In this document: positions 1-10,069 of the stretch, one piece after another
Position numbering within the stretch: position 1 is the first letter of the stretch
Layout of the letters: each line of letters begins with the position of its first letter
NCBI GenBank assembly: GCA_002869385.1
Contig: PKTB01000024.1
Span: forward strand, 124,001-188,000
From: Marinilabiliales bacterium
GTDB taxonomy: Bacteria > Bacteroidota > Bacteroidia > Bacteroidales > ML635J-15
Direction: 5' to 3'
DNA: 64,000 bases
Notes under the pieces: generated by a model
Database searches by the model: none
What the model was told of the DNA's origin: nothing
The model's input: only the letters and a program-made list of their open reading frames with translations
Program-made: the position numbers and the translations under genes

Positions 1-48
1 AAAAATAAGTAAATTTGTTAGCTTGAAATTGGTTTTATTAATCTGCAT

Positions 49-642
49 ATGAAGAAACTTTTATTATTATTATTATTTAGTGTTTTATTAGGTTATTTAT
101 TACTGGCGCAGGAAGAAAGTATTCCTGATGTTCTTACAGTTATTCACTCAAGAAAAAGCGTAAGAAGTTACACAGATCAGAAAGTAAGTAGAGATCAGCT
201 TACTACCTTAGTTAAGGCTGGAATGGCAGCACCAACAGCAATGAATAAACAACCTTGGTTTTTTGTAGTAATTGATGATAAGGAAATGTTGAGCACATTA
301 GCTAATAAAATGATGTTTGGAAATATGTTAAATTTTGCTTCTGCCGCAATTGTTGTATGTGTAGATATGAGGAGAGTCCCAGACGCATTACCGAAATTTT
401 GGGTACAGGATTGTTCCGCAGCTTCACATAACATTTTACTTGCAGCTGAAGGTACAGGCCTTGGTGCAGTTTGGATCGGAGTCTATCCAAATAAAATTGC
501 AGTAAGAAAAGTAAGAAAGTTTTTAAACTTGCCTCGACATTATGTACCCTTAAATATTATTTCAATTGGTTATCCTGATGGTTCAGAGAGGCCTAAGAAT
601 AAATGGGATGAAAATAGAGTGATTTGGAATAAAAATGATTAA
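49..642 (+). CDS. Nitroreductase family protein with signal peptide
   Basis: The 197-residue product has an N-terminal hydrophobic segment (residues 1-20, ending LLLAQEE), then a nitroreductase fold. The FMN-binding arginine/serine motif RKSVRSY lies near residues 35-41, APTAMNKQPW near 61-70, the glycine-rich GLGAVWIGVYP near 137-147, and the closing IGYPDGSERP near 172-181. Members are FMN-dependent NAD(P)H oxidoreductases that reduce nitro- or quinone-type substrates; the substrate here cannot be told. The signal-like N-terminus is unusual for a flavoenzyme but is seen in Bacteroidota homologues, and suggests export or membrane association. It stands alone, 65 bases upstream of a metallo-hydrolase on the same strand. 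Confidence 0.85.
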   Translation: MKKLLLLLLFSVLLGYLLLAQEESIPDVLTVIHSRKSVRSYTDQKVSRDQLTTLVKAGMAAPTAMNKQPWFFVVIDDKEMLSTLANKMMFGNMLNFASAAIVVCVDMRRVPDALPKFWVQDCSAASHNILLAAEGTGLGAVWIGVYPNKIAVRKVRKFLNLPRHYVPLNIISIGYPDGSERPKNKWDENRVIWNKND

Positions 643-707
643 ATTTGTTAAATGTAATCCGTACCCTTTTTTATAGGATGTAGATATAAAATATTAAAAA
701 CGATATT

Positions 708-2111
708 ATGAAAATAAAATTCATTGGAGCAACTCATGAGGTTACAGGGAGTAAGCATTTAATTACAACAGATTCTGGAAAGAAAATTCTTCTAGACTGT
801 GGGATGTATCAGGGTAAGGGAAAAGAAACTGATAGTTCAAACCGTTCATTGGGCTTTTCTCCAAGGGATATTGATTATGTAATACTTTCGCATGCGCATA
901 TAGATCATTCAGGGCTTATTCCGTTTATTTATACACTTGGTTTTGAGGGGTCTGTGATTTGTACTGATGCAACGAGAAATCTTTGTTCTTTAATGCTACC
1001 AGATTCAGGTTTTATACAGGAGCATGATATAAAATGGTATAACAGAAAGCTTGCAAAAAAGGGGCTACCACCTGTAAAACCTATTTACACTCATGATGAT
1101 GCAGTTGAATCAATGAAGCTGTTTGTTGCAGTTGCTTATGATAGAGTTTTTCAGATAGATGAGAATATTTCTGTGAAATTTACAAATTCTGGCCATATGC
1201 TAGGAAGTGCAATTGTTAATCTTAGTATATTTGAAAAAGGTAAGGTGACAAACATTGCTTATACAGGTGATGTTGGAAGGCCCTCAAATAGAATTTTAAA
1301 ACCACCTCAAGCATTTCCACAAGCAGATATTCTAATTACAGAATCTACTTATGGAGATAGAATTCATGATCCACACCATGAGTCTGAGGATGCTTTATTA
1401 GATATTGTAAAAAATACATGCGTAAATAAAGGTGGTAAGTTGATTATTCCTTCATTTAGTGTAGGGAGAACTCAGGAAATCGTACATTCTTTAAATAATT
1501 GGTTTAATGAAGGACGTTTGCCTAGAGTACCGATTTATGTTGATAGTCCTTTATCTGTTAATGTAACTGAAGTCTTTAGAATGCATCCCGAATGTTATAA
1601 TAAGGATGTCCATAAAGTTATGCAGACAGATCCGGACCCATTTGGCTTTGAAAGTTTACATTATATTAAATTAGTAAATCATTCAAAGCAGTTAAATAAA
1701 CTTAAAAAACCTTGTGTGATAATTTCTGCATCAGGAATGGCTGAAGCCGGACGCGTAAAGCATCATATTGCGAATAACATTGATGATCCAAAAAATACAA
1801 TTCTGATAGTTGGATATTGTGCACCCACAACACTTGGAGCAAGATTGCAACAAGGAGATGCGAAAATCTCAATATTTGGTCAGGAACATTATATAAATGC
1901 TGATATTAAACGTTTGGAATCCTTCTCAGGACATGGTGACTATGTTGAAATGGCTGATTACTTATTAAGTTGCCAGGATCCAAAGCAAATACAAAAGACA
2001 TTTATAGTTCATGGCGACCTTAAACCTGCTGAACATTATAAATCATATCTGCACGATAAAGGTTTTAGAAATATCGAAATCCCGGAACGTGATTATGAGG
2101 TTGAGATATAG
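708..2111 (+). CDS. MBL-fold / beta-CASP metallo-hydrolase (RNase-like)
   Basis: This 467-residue protein combines a metallo-beta-lactamase domain with a beta-CASP domain. The zinc motif HAHIDH is at residues 62-67. Later metal and active-site motifs are GHMLGSA, YTGDVGR and the C-terminal SFSGHGDY, and the beta-CASP and RMMBL parts carry PSFSVGRTQE, ISASGMAEAGR and FIVHGDLKPAE. Family members are RNA-processing nucleases related to CPSF-73 and bacterial YsgF-like proteins, normally cytoplasmic. There is no signal peptide. The gene is full length and ends in TAG. The exact RNA substrate is unknown. Confidence 0.85.
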   Translation: MKIKFIGATHEVTGSKHLITTDSGKKILLDCGMYQGKGKETDSSNRSLGFSPRDIDYVILSHAHIDHSGLIPFIYTLGFEGSVICTDATRNLCSLMLPDSGFIQEHDIKWYNRKLAKKGLPPVKPIYTHDDAVESMKLFVAVAYDRVFQIDENISVKFTNSGHMLGSAIVNLSIFEKGKVTNIAYTGDVGRPSNRILKPPQAFPQADILITESTYGDRIHDPHHESEDALLDIVKNTCVNKGGKLIIPSFSVGRTQEIVHSLNNWFNEGRLPRVPIYVDSPLSVNVTEVFRMHPECYNKDVHKVMQTDPDPFGFESLHYIKLVNHSKQLNKLKKPCVIISASGMAEAGRVKHHIANNIDDPKNTILIVGYCAPTTLGARLQQGDAKISIFGQEHYINADIKRLESFSGHGDYVEMADYLLSCQDPKQIQKTFIVHGDLKPAEHYKSYLHDKGFRNIEIPERDYEVEI

Positions 2112-2217
2112 GTGATTGGTGACGGATGACCGGTGACGGATGTTTGTGATAAAATAATAATGACATTGTTATTGCAGAAATCTGAAAGCTGAGAACTAAA
2201 AACAGATTAACAGCCAA
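2112..2217. repeat. Short intergenic direct repeat between convergent genes
   Basis: Just downstream of the metallo-hydrolase stop, the 11-base word GGTGACGGATG occurs twice, separated by ACC, within a run of GGTGA/GGATG-like words (about 2117-2140). It lies between two convergent genes. Such short degenerate repeats are common between genes in Bacteroidota. No hairpin with a T-run is obvious. Confidence 0.4.
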
Positions 2218-3993
2218 CTACATCACCTCCGGAACTTCTATTACTAACAATCCCATACCAGATTTTATAGTGTTTGCAACTTGCTGAGATAGATGTAATC
2301 TGAATTGAAGGATTTTAGAATCCTTTTCTTTTAGAATAGAATGATCGTGGTAAAATTGGTTATAAGCTTTAACCAAATTATAGATGTAATTTGCAATCAT
2401 TCCTGGATCAAGTTTCTTTGCAGCGTCAGATACAATATTATTATACTCTGTAAGTGCTGCAACAAGTTCTACTTCGCAATCAAGTAAGCTGGTTTCATCA
2501 GACACTTTGCCATTAAATTTGATTTTCATCTTTTCAGCTTTGCGAAGAATTGAACATATTCTCGCATGAGTATATTGGATAAAAGGACCCGTATTTCCAT
2601 TAAAATCAATAGATTCTTTTGTGTTAAAGGTCATTTGTTTTTTAGGATCTACTTTGATGATGTAGTATTTCAATGCACCCAAAGCAATCATCCTTATAAT
2701 TTCTTCCTTTTCGTTTTCCGGTAAATCATTAGCTTTTCCGCTTTCTTCAGAAATCTTACGGGCAGTACTAATCATTTCATCCATTAAGTCATCAGCATCA
2801 ACTACAGTACCTTCACGCGATTTCATTTTACCTTCCGGTAGTTCAACCATCCCGTAAGATAAGTGCTCTATACGTTCTGAATATCCAGATTGAAGTTTAT
2901 TGAGAATACTTTTAAGTACTTTAAAGTGATAATTCTGTTCATTCCCAACAACATATATAAGCTTGTCAGGATTAAATTCTTCAAACATTTGGAAAGCAGT
3001 TCCAATATCCTGAGTCATATAAACTGTTGTTCCGTCGGAACGTAATAAGATTTTTCTGTCAAGACCTTCATCAGTTAAGTCAATCCAAACATAATTGTCT
3101 TCATCTCTGACAAAAATTTTATCATTTAAACCACGCTTAACAATATCTTTACCGGATAAGTATGTGTTTGATTCGTAATAAAGTTTGTCAAATGAAATTC
3201 CAAGACGATTATATGTGATGTCAAAACCTTGGTATACCCAAGTGTTCATCATTTCCCAAATTTTTCTGATTTCAGGGTCTCCTGATTCCCATTTTTTAAG
3301 AATTTCTCTGGCATCCTGCATTAATTCTGCTTGTTCTTTGGCTTCATCTTCTTTCATTCCATTCTCAACAAGCATTTTAATTTGCTCTTTGTACTTTTGA
3401 TCAAAAAGAACATAAAAATCACCGACGAATTTATCTCCTTTAATACCTGTATCTTCCGGAGTCTTATTTTCTCCCCACTTCATCCATGCTAGCATGGATT
3501 TGCATATATGAATCCCTCTGTCATTAATTAGATTTACCTTAATGACATTATTCCCAGCAGCATTCAATATCTTTGATACAGAATCACCTAACAAATTATT
3601 TCTAATATGCCCTAGGTGAAGCGGTTTATTGGTGTTAGGAGAGGAGAACTCAACCATTAAGGTTTTGGGATTAGTGATGACTTCTTTTTTGTCAGTTATC
3701 AAATCATTTAGCCTGTTTATCCAGTACTCTTGGGTCATTTTAAGGTTTAAAAAGCCCTTGATGATATTATAAGCTGCAATATCTTCAAATCTTGATTTTA
3801 TATATACCCCAAGGTCTTTAGCTGTGTCTTCGGGCTTCTTTTTACTGAATTTAACAAATGGAAAAACAACTACGGTGAAATCTCCATCAATTCCTTCTCT
3901 TGTTTTTTCCACAGAGATATTTAATTTCGTCGTATCGACAGAATAAATAGTCTCTAGGGCATCCTTTATATATTTAACAATGTTCTTTTCCAT
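2218..3993 (-). CDS. argS: Arginyl-tRNA synthetase
   Basis: This class I aminoacyl-tRNA synthetase charges tRNA-Arg. It is 591 residues, normal for ArgRS. The N-terminal tRNA D-loop-recognising domain spans about residues 1-95. The HIGH-type signature HLGH is at 126-129, preceded by the ArgRS-typical SSPNTNKPL. The KMSKS-type loop appears as GKMKSREG near residue 395. The C-terminal DALR anticodon-binding domain follows TGPFIQYTHARI. The start is the ATG at 3993, and the first residues fit the family. The gene ends in TAG. It lies downstream of nth and trxB on the same strand, 47 bases after the nth stop. Confidence 0.97.
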   Translation of the reverse strand: MEKNIVKYIKDALETIYSVDTTKLNISVEKTREGIDGDFTVVVFPFVKFSKKKPEDTAKDLGVYIKSRFEDIAAYNIIKGFLNLKMTQEYWINRLNDLITDKKEVITNPKTLMVEFSSPNTNKPLHLGHIRNNLLGDSVSKILNAAGNNVIKVNLINDRGIHICKSMLAWMKWGENKTPEDTGIKGDKFVGDFYVLFDQKYKEQIKMLVENGMKEDEAKEQAELMQDAREILKKWESGDPEIRKIWEMMNTWVYQGFDITYNRLGISFDKLYYESNTYLSGKDIVKRGLNDKIFVRDEDNYVWIDLTDEGLDRKILLRSDGTTVYMTQDIGTAFQMFEEFNPDKLIYVVGNEQNYHFKVLKSILNKLQSGYSERIEHLSYGMVELPEGKMKSREGTVVDADDLMDEMISTARKISEESGKANDLPENEKEEIIRMIALGALKYYIIKVDPKKQMTFNTKESIDFNGNTGPFIQYTHARICSILRKAEKMKIKFNGKVSDETSLLDCEVELVAALTEYNNIVSDAAKKLDPGMIANYIYNLVKAYNQFYHDHSILKEKDSKILQFRLHLSQQVANTIKSGMGLLVIEVPEVM

Positions 3994-4040
3994 AATTTAA
4001 TTCCGAAATGCAAAAATACAACCAAGAATGATAAGAAAAC

Positions 4041-4685
4041 CTATCTTTTATCATTTTGTTGATAAAATTTACAAAATTCTGATATTCCGCAACTTGTACA
4101 TTTGGGGGATCTTGCTGTACAAACATACCTGCCATGTAGAATTAACCAGTGATGTGCATCTGGAATATCCTCAGGAGGTATATATTTTACTAATTGTTTT
4201 TCGGTTTGTAAAACAGTTTTTGCATTTGTTGATAAGCCTATTCTTGCAGAAACTCTGAATACGTGAGTATCTACAGGCATCTTAGGCTGACGAAATAGAA
4301 CTGCAGCAATAACATGAGCTGTTTTACGTCCTACTCCCGGAAGTCTTTGTAATTCTTCAACATCATCAGGTACAATACCATTATGTTTTTCCATTAGCAT
4401 TCTCGCCATATTTGCAAGATGTTTAGATTTATTATTTGGATATGTACACGATTTAATGTATTCGAACAACACTTCGGGGGATGCTTTGCTCATAGTTTCT
4501 GCATCAGGATAATCATGAAATAGGGCAGGTGTGATGATATTAACACGCTTGTCTGTGCACTGTGCAGAAAGTATTACAGCTACTAATAACTGAAAATGGC
4601 TGCTATAATCCAATTCTGTTTCAGCAAGCTTCATGTTTTTACGAAACCAATCTAATACCTTTTCGTAGCGTTCTTTTTTTGTCAT
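4041..4685 (-). CDS. nth: Endonuclease III (DNA glycosylase/AP lyase)
   Basis: Endonuclease III removes oxidised pyrimidines and cleaves abasic sites in base excision repair. The 214-residue protein is the usual length. The helix-hairpin-helix LPGVGRKTAHV holds the catalytic lysine at 121, and the catalytic aspartate is D139 in VDTHVFR. The 4Fe-4S cluster cysteines are visible with the classical spacing (C189-x6-C196-x2-C199-x5-C205). It follows trxB on the same strand and precedes argS. It acts on oxidised pyrimidines, not on 8-oxoG:A pairs, so it says nothing about MutY in this organism. Confidence 0.96.
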   Translation of the reverse strand: MTKKERYEKVLDWFRKNMKLAETELDYSSHFQLLVAVILSAQCTDKRVNIITPALFHDYPDAETMSKASPEVLFEYIKSCTYPNNKSKHLANMARMLMEKHNGIVPDDVEELQRLPGVGRKTAHVIAAVLFRQPKMPVDTHVFRVSARIGLSTNAKTVLQTEKQLVKYIPPEDIPDAHHWLILHGRYVCTARSPKCTSCGISEFCKFYQQNDKR

Positions 4686-4710
4686 TTTGAATCTCTAATA
4701 TTATCGCAAT

Positions 4711-4742
4711 AAATAGGGGCACAAATCATTATGCCCCTATTT
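4711..4742 (-). terminator. Terminator after trxB
   Basis: An 11-bp inverted repeat, AAATAGGGGCA (4711-4721) and TGCCCCTATTT (4732-4742), with a 10-base loop, lies between the trxB stop and the nth start. It fits a rho-independent terminator for trxB, or an attenuator between the two genes. Confidence 0.75.
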
Positions 4743-4761
4743 TATTTTGTAATTAAATTAT

Positions 4762-5694
4762 TTATTCATTTTCTGCTAATAATCTTTCAGCATCAATAGC
4801 AGCCATGCATCCTGATCCTGCAGCTGTAACAGCTTGACGGTAAGTGCTGTCCTGAATGTCTCCTGCAGCAAATACACCAGGTAGTTTGGTTTTAGAAGAA
4901 CCTTTTTCAGTTAGGATATATCCAACTTCGTCAGTTTCTAAATAATCTCTGAATATCTCGGAGTTTGGATTATGTCCAATAGCAACAAAGAAACCGTGAA
5001 TATCAATAATTTTCTCCTCGTTTGTTTTATTATTGATTAGTTTTGCTCCTGTAACACCAGAGTTATCACCAAGGATCTCATCAGTATTATGGTTCCAAAG
5101 AATTTCAATTTTCGGATTTTCCATAACTCTTTTTTGCATTGCTTTATATGCACGAAGCTCATCGCGACTAACTATCATATAAACCTTATTACAGATTCCT
5201 GCAAGATAGCTAGCTTCTTCAGCAGCAGTATCACCACCACCTACAACAGCAACATCTTTACCTCTGTAAAAGAACCCGTCACATGTAGCACATGCTGAAA
5301 CTCCAAGTCCTTTGAACTTCTCCTCAGAATCAAGTCCCAGATATTTAGCTGATGCACCTGTAGCAATAATAACAACATCTGCTTCCATTTCGTGATTGTT
5401 ATCAGCAATAACTTTATAAGGTCTTTGAGAAAAATCTACTCCTGTAATAATTCCAAATCTTACATCTGTACCAAAACGTTCAGCCTGAGCTTTCAGTTGA
5501 TTCATCATTTCCGGCCCTGTTACTCCCTCAGGATACCCCGGGAAGTTTTCAATTTCGGTTGTAATTGTTAACTGTCCACCTGGTTGTAAACCTTCATATA
5601 CTACAGGATTAAGATTCGCACGAGCAGCATAAATAGCTGCAGTATAACCAGCAGGTCCTGAGCCGATTATCAAACATTTAATCTTTTCACTCAT
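4762..5694 (-). CDS. trxB: Thioredoxin-disulfide reductase
   Basis: Thioredoxin reductase transfers electrons from NADPH through FAD to thioredoxin. The 310-residue protein has the FAD-binding GSGPAG at residues 11-16, the redox-active CATC pair at C135/C138, the NADPH-binding GGGDTA near 153-158, and the C-terminal FAD contact GVFAAGDI. All key residues are present. The ATG at 5694 gives the canonical N-terminus. The gene ends in TAA, which matters for judging whether UAA could be generally read through in this genome. The next gene upstream on the strand encodes an exported DsbD-N-like protein. Confidence 0.97.
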   Translation of the reverse strand: MSEKIKCLIIGSGPAGYTAAIYAARANLNPVVYEGLQPGGQLTITTEIENFPGYPEGVTGPEMMNQLKAQAERFGTDVRFGIITGVDFSQRPYKVIADNNHEMEADVVIIATGASAKYLGLDSEEKFKGLGVSACATCDGFFYRGKDVAVVGGGDTAAEEASYLAGICNKVYMIVSRDELRAYKAMQKRVMENPKIEILWNHNTDEILGDNSGVTGAKLINNKTNEEKIIDIHGFFVAIGHNPNSEIFRDYLETDEVGYILTEKGSSKTKLPGVFAAGDIQDSTYRQAVTAAGSGCMAAIDAERLLAENE

Positions 5695-5733
5695 GTGTAA
5701 CTAATTTAATTTAAATATCTGTTTTAATTTGTT

Positions 5734-6195
5734 TTACTTGTTGATTTCAATCAATTCTACCGGAATTGTTTCGTAAACCTGCACGCAGCTTCCGTCTTTT
5801 TTATTACATGCCTGACCGTCAATAATCAGATTTATTTCTGTAATATCAGTTTTAGGCACGAACTTACATTTTATTTCAACTTTTTCGAAATAACTATTGA
5901 CAGTCATTCCAAAAACATCATCATACATCTCTTTTGGTTTGCTAATCTCTATAAAGCTATAGGCACTTACTTTGTTATCAGCATCTTCTATTCCCATATA
6001 TAATGGTAAAGGACCTCCCTCGTCCATATTAATACCATAAATGTACCAATCGTGTGGTATTTCAGCTGAAATAGTCATAATATGTGCACCTGTATCTTCG
6101 ATTGATTGATCAATTTTCCAAGTGACAATAGATTCTTGAGCAAAAGTGAAAACTCCTAAGAAAACGAATAGACTGAGAGTAAGTATCTTTTTCAT
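5734..6195 (-). CDS. Exported DsbD N-terminal-domain-like protein
   Basis: The product is 153 residues from the ATG at 6195, chosen because it begins a clean signal peptide (MKKILTLSLF... ending FAQ). The remainder resembles the periplasmic beta-sandwich of the thiol:disulfide interchange protein DsbD: W-x-IY after the first strands, then a GPLPLYMGIE segment. Several cysteines are present (CKFVPK, and ACNKKDGSC near the end), but the membrane and thioredoxin parts of DsbD are missing. It may be a stand-alone redox or protein-interaction domain. Its place upstream of trxB may be coincidental. Confidence 0.6.
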   Translation of the reverse strand: MKKILTLSLFVFLGVFTFAQESIVTWKIDQSIEDTGAHIMTISAEIPHDWYIYGINMDEGGPLPLYMGIEDADNKVSAYSFIEISKPKEMYDDVFGMTVNSYFEKVEIKCKFVPKTDITEINLIIDGQACNKKDGSCVQVYETIPVELIEINK

Positions 6196-6339
6196 AATTG
6201 TGAATTTTAAATTTAACAACTGTAAATATAGCAAATTGTTTGCCTAAAATTCACGTAGAAAATGAAATTCTAAATAAAAAAGTGATATAAGTGATTAAAA
6301 TATAGAATTTTAACCATATTATTATAAATTATATAGTAA

Positions 6340-7284
6340 TTAATTTAGAATTTCAACATTGGCAGAGTCAACAATATAGAATGTGCAATTGTATGATGCT
6401 CTTCCGATCCAGAAGCCATTAACATTTTCTCCTATGATGTTTGTTTTTACTGATGCCGGATTTGTAAAAGGATTCCCTTCCGTCATCATATTGCGATACC
6501 AACTGTTCCAGAATTGATAAGAGTTTTCGTCAATTTTTGCCAATTTGACAGTTACCGTGTCACCTATTTTATATGCAACCTGATATAAAAAGCTGGATGT
6601 TGTGTCGTTCGGATCATCAAAATCATTATAATAATCATTTCTTTCATAACCACGTGTAACAGGGTAGAATTCAAAAGCATCTCCATTTAATAGTTTGTCA
6701 TCACTTACGTGAGTACTAAAAAATGGACGATAAAACCATTCTTGAACACAAACGTGTTTTGTGTATAGTGAGTAGTAATCACCAATACTTGCTGGATCCT
6801 GCCATCTAACAGTAATAAACCCGATACTGTCTAAATCTCCAAGTACATCAAAACCTACGGAGTCGATAGCTACCGTATCTAAAATATTTGTTGTTGAGGT
6901 GTATTCTTTTCCATTGTAGATGACTTTTAATTCATAGCTTGAGTTTAATTGTCCCTGAAATTTTGATCCCACAAATGCATAATACGGCCATCTTGGAACA
7001 TATTGTTGAGTTAAAGTGTCATGTGTACCATTATATGATACAATTACTGTTGCTACGTCCTCATTGATTAATAAGTCGTTTACATATGTTGTATCAACTG
7101 CATCGAAATAAGCCTGATTTTTAGAAAGAAAGACAATGGGATATTCGTTTAGTTCTATAGTTCCCTCAATTGTTAATTTTTCATCAGGACGAGGTAGTTC
7201 AACGGTAATATCTTTCTCACACGATATTATTGAAAACAAGATTAGACTAATAATTGCTATGGATATTATATATTGCTTTTTCAT
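6340..7284 (-). CDS. DUF4249 lipoprotein
   Basis: The 314-residue product has a lipoprotein signal with the modified cysteine at C22 (SIISC), followed by ELPRPDEKLTIEG, typical of DUF4249. These proteins are encoded directly after a TonB-dependent receptor in Bacteroidota and are thought to be its outer-surface partner, although the ligand is unknown. Here it lies 5 bases downstream of the receptor stop and is clearly in one operon with it. The gene itself is intact, unlike its upstream receptor. Confidence 0.8.
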   Translation of the reverse strand: MKKQYIISIAIISLILFSIISCEKDITVELPRPDEKLTIEGTIELNEYPIVFLSKNQAYFDAVDTTYVNDLLINEDVATVIVSYNGTHDTLTQQYVPRWPYYAFVGSKFQGQLNSSYELKVIYNGKEYTSTTNILDTVAIDSVGFDVLGDLDSIGFITVRWQDPASIGDYYSLYTKHVCVQEWFYRPFFSTHVSDDKLLNGDAFEFYPVTRGYERNDYYNDFDDPNDTTSSFLYQVAYKIGDTVTVKLAKIDENSYQFWNSWYRNMMTEGNPFTNPASVKTNIIGENVNGFWIGRASYNCTFYIVDSANVEILN

Positions 7285-7288
7285 TTTT

Positions 7289-9664
7289 CTAAAATTTAAA
7301 ATTCCAGGTTATTGCAGGTAATATTGGGAATAAAGAAACTTGCTTTGCAAATGTTCGATATGTACCATCTTCGACATTACCTTCGCTATCAAAGTAAATG
7401 AAATAAGGATTTTTTCGGTTATACGCATTGAAAACTGAGAAATTCCATGATGACTCCCATTTATCAGTTTTTTTGTGATCATATGTTACAGATAAATCTA
7501 ATCTATGATATGGATCCATTCTGTATGAATTTCTATCACCATATTCACTAACAAGTTCACCATCTATCATATATTGTCCGAGTGGGAGAGTAGTTGTATT
7601 TCCTGTAGCATATACAAAAACAAGTCCTGCAGTCCATTTTTCATTTATTTTATAACTTGCAGTTATAGATAAATCATGTCTGCGGTCATATTTCGCTGGG
7701 AAAGGATTTCCATTATCAACATCATCAAACATTCTTTCAGTCTTTGACCAAGTGTATCCAATCCATCCGGTAAATGACCCGGTTCTTTTTTTAATAAACA
7801 ATTCTAAACCATATGAATATCCATCTCCAAAAATAAAATAATTGTCGGCGTTATCACCCACATCATCACCATGCATTGCACCATCAGCATATTCAATTAG
7901 ATTAAAAATGTCTTTATAATATGCTTCAACAGAAGTTTCATAATGGTCGTTGGCAAAGTTTCTGAAATATCCTACTGCATATTGTCTTCCTTCCTGAGGT
8001 TTTACAACATCACTACATGGCACCCACAAGTCAGTTGGTAGAGTGGATGCAGATAAAGATGCCAGATGCAAGTATTGTTTATTTTGCATAAAGCTAGCTT
8101 TGACAGACGATTTATCATTTATACCGACTTTAATAGAGAATCTAGGCTCAATTGAGTTGTAAAATGCAATGCTTTCACCTTTTTCGTAAATTATTGTATC
8201 TACATTGTGAATTAGCAAGTCATCTTTTACATATCTTGTAAAATGACCTCTTTGATTGAAAATTGAACCTCTTAGTCCACCGTAAACTGTAATTCTGTCA
8301 TTTATTTTGAAATCATCACCAATGTAGATTGCAGCTTCGTGAGCATACTGTTTTCTCGCAGATGAGTAATCGATGACTTCTGTGCCAAAGCTTGCACTTA
8401 TAGAGTTTGGTGTGAAAATGTGATAAATATAATTTCCTCCAAACTTGACAGTATGTTTCGGATTCGGAATCCATGTAAAATCTTGCTTAATATAATAATC
8501 TCTTATGCCTTAATTCTGAACGAACTGAAAACCTCCGTCAGGATCTTCTTCATCTTCCATTTTAACCTCAGTTCTAAATTTGTAATCGGATGCAACCAAA
8601 GTTGTGTTTGAAAAGAATTTGCCACTAAACAAGTGATTCCACCTTAGAGACGCCATACCATTACCCCAAGGTATATCCATTTGAAATCCAGCATCAGAAC
8701 TGGCAAATGTGAAAACATCTTCACCATAATACCCGCTTAAGTATAATCTGTCTTTATCGGAGAATTTATAATTGAATTTTGCATTAATATCGTAGAAGTG
8801 ATATCCTGACCCTCTGAATGGTGATGTCTTTTTAATGAATGGCTTTACTAAAATATCGATATATGTTCGACGGGCTGAAATTAGAAATGAGGCAGTATCT
8901 TTTTTGATAGGCCCCTGAACAGTTAATCTGGAAGCAATTGTTCCAATTCCCCCTTCTATATCAAATTCTTTCATATTCCCGTTATTCATTGTAATGTCGA
9001 GAACAGAACTAATTCTACCGCCATATTCGGCCGGCATTCCACCTTTGTATAATTCCATGTCTTTAATAGCATCTGCATTAAATACTGAAAAGAAACCAAA
9101 TAAGTGTGCAGCATTGTATATCGTTGCTTCATCAAGTAATATGAGATTTTGGTCAGGACCACCACCACTAACATAAAATCCTGAGTTTCCTTCACCTGAA
9201 GATTGTACACCAGGTAATAATTGAATGGTTTTTAAAATATCAACTTCTCCCATAAATGCAGGTAGCGTTTTAACAGTTTCAACAGGGAGCTTGATGACAC
9301 TCATTTTACTATCTTCAATATTCCTTTTTTGTTCACCACTTACAATAACTTCTTGTGTTACAAAAGCAGAGCTTTCAAGTTCAATATTTATACTTTTATT
9401 ACCGTTTAGGTTAACATCAATGATGTGTTCCTTATACCCAATAAAGGAGTAATTTAAGTTATAGTTCCCTTTCGGTAGGGATATTGTATAAAATCCGTAA
9501 GAGTTTGTTGTAGTTCCTGTCTCACAATTATTTACAATTACATTTGCTCCGATTAATTCCTCACCGGTGCTTTTGTCTTTAATATAACCGCTTATTGTTA
9601 CTTTTTGAGCAAATAAGCTAAGGTTAATAAAGATTACAAGTAATATTAGAAGTTTTAGTTTCAT
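7289..9664 (-). pseudogene. TonB-dependent receptor interrupted by one in-frame TAA
   Basis: Read as one frame from the ATG at 9664 (start of a signal peptide ending LSLFAQ), this encodes about 790 residues. A carboxypeptidase-D-like regulatory domain spans about residues 20-100 (GYIKDKSTGEELIGANV). A plug domain spans about 125-235 (LLPGVQSSGEGNSGFYVSGG). The 22-strand barrel ends in an aromatic residue (AITWNFKF). Codon 385 is TAA (8510-8512), inside the barrel. The frame is open on both sides: the next residues are GIRDYYIKQDF and the barrel runs on to 7289. No frameshift is needed. It is cotranscribed with the DUF4249 lipoprotein. As written, the product would lack half the barrel. Confidence 0.85.
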
Positions 9665-9853
9665 CTGCACTTGAATAATAAACAAAGATATTTTTATTTT
9701 TATATATAATTAACTAATAACATTAACAGATTATTAATTGTTTTATTTTTCGTTCGTAAAAGTATTATTAAGAGATTTGTTAATATCATAGATTTCGGTG
9801 AAAATGTGAAATCTGTCGGTGGATGATTTGTTTGCTTTTTTATCAAATGGTTA

Positions 9854-9883
9854 TTTGAAAATGTTTAATTTATTTTATTTTTG
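9854..9883 (+). promoter_or_regulatory. Bacteroidota-type promoter of the tRNA at 9901
   Basis: TTTG at 9854-9857 and TATTTTTG (TAnnTTTG) at 9876-9883 are separated by 18 bases, matching the Bacteroidota sigma-ABfr promoter pattern. The -7 element ends 17 bases before the tRNA. Confidence 0.5.
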
Positions 9884-9900
9884 CATTTTTGAATTATTTT

Positions 9901-9974
9901 CGGGGTGTAGCTCAGTTGGTTAGAGTACTGGTCTGGTGGACCAGGAGTCGGAAGTTCGAGTCTTCTCACCCCGA
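9901..9974 (+). tRNA. tRNA with Pro-type body but GGU (Thr) anticodon
   Basis: A full cloverleaf folds. The acceptor is CGGGGTG/CACCCCG with discriminator A at 9974, and the D-arm is GCTC/GAGT. The anticodon stem is CTGGT/ACCAG around the loop CTGGTGG, giving U33 and anticodon GGT. The T-arm is GGAAG/CTTCT with loop TTCGAGT. CCA is not encoded. The first pair C1-G72 with A73 is characteristic of tRNA-Pro, while the anticodon GGU reads Thr codons ACU/ACC. A change from GGG to GGT at position 36 would explain this. Annotation programs will probably call it tRNA-Thr from the anticodon. Confidence 0.85.
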
Positions 9975-10069
9975 CTTTTTTATGCTTTCATAAGAGTAAA
10001 ATGATTATCTTGTACGGCATAATTCTTGTGCAGATTTATAAAAAAGCATTAACTTCTAATTTCAAAACT

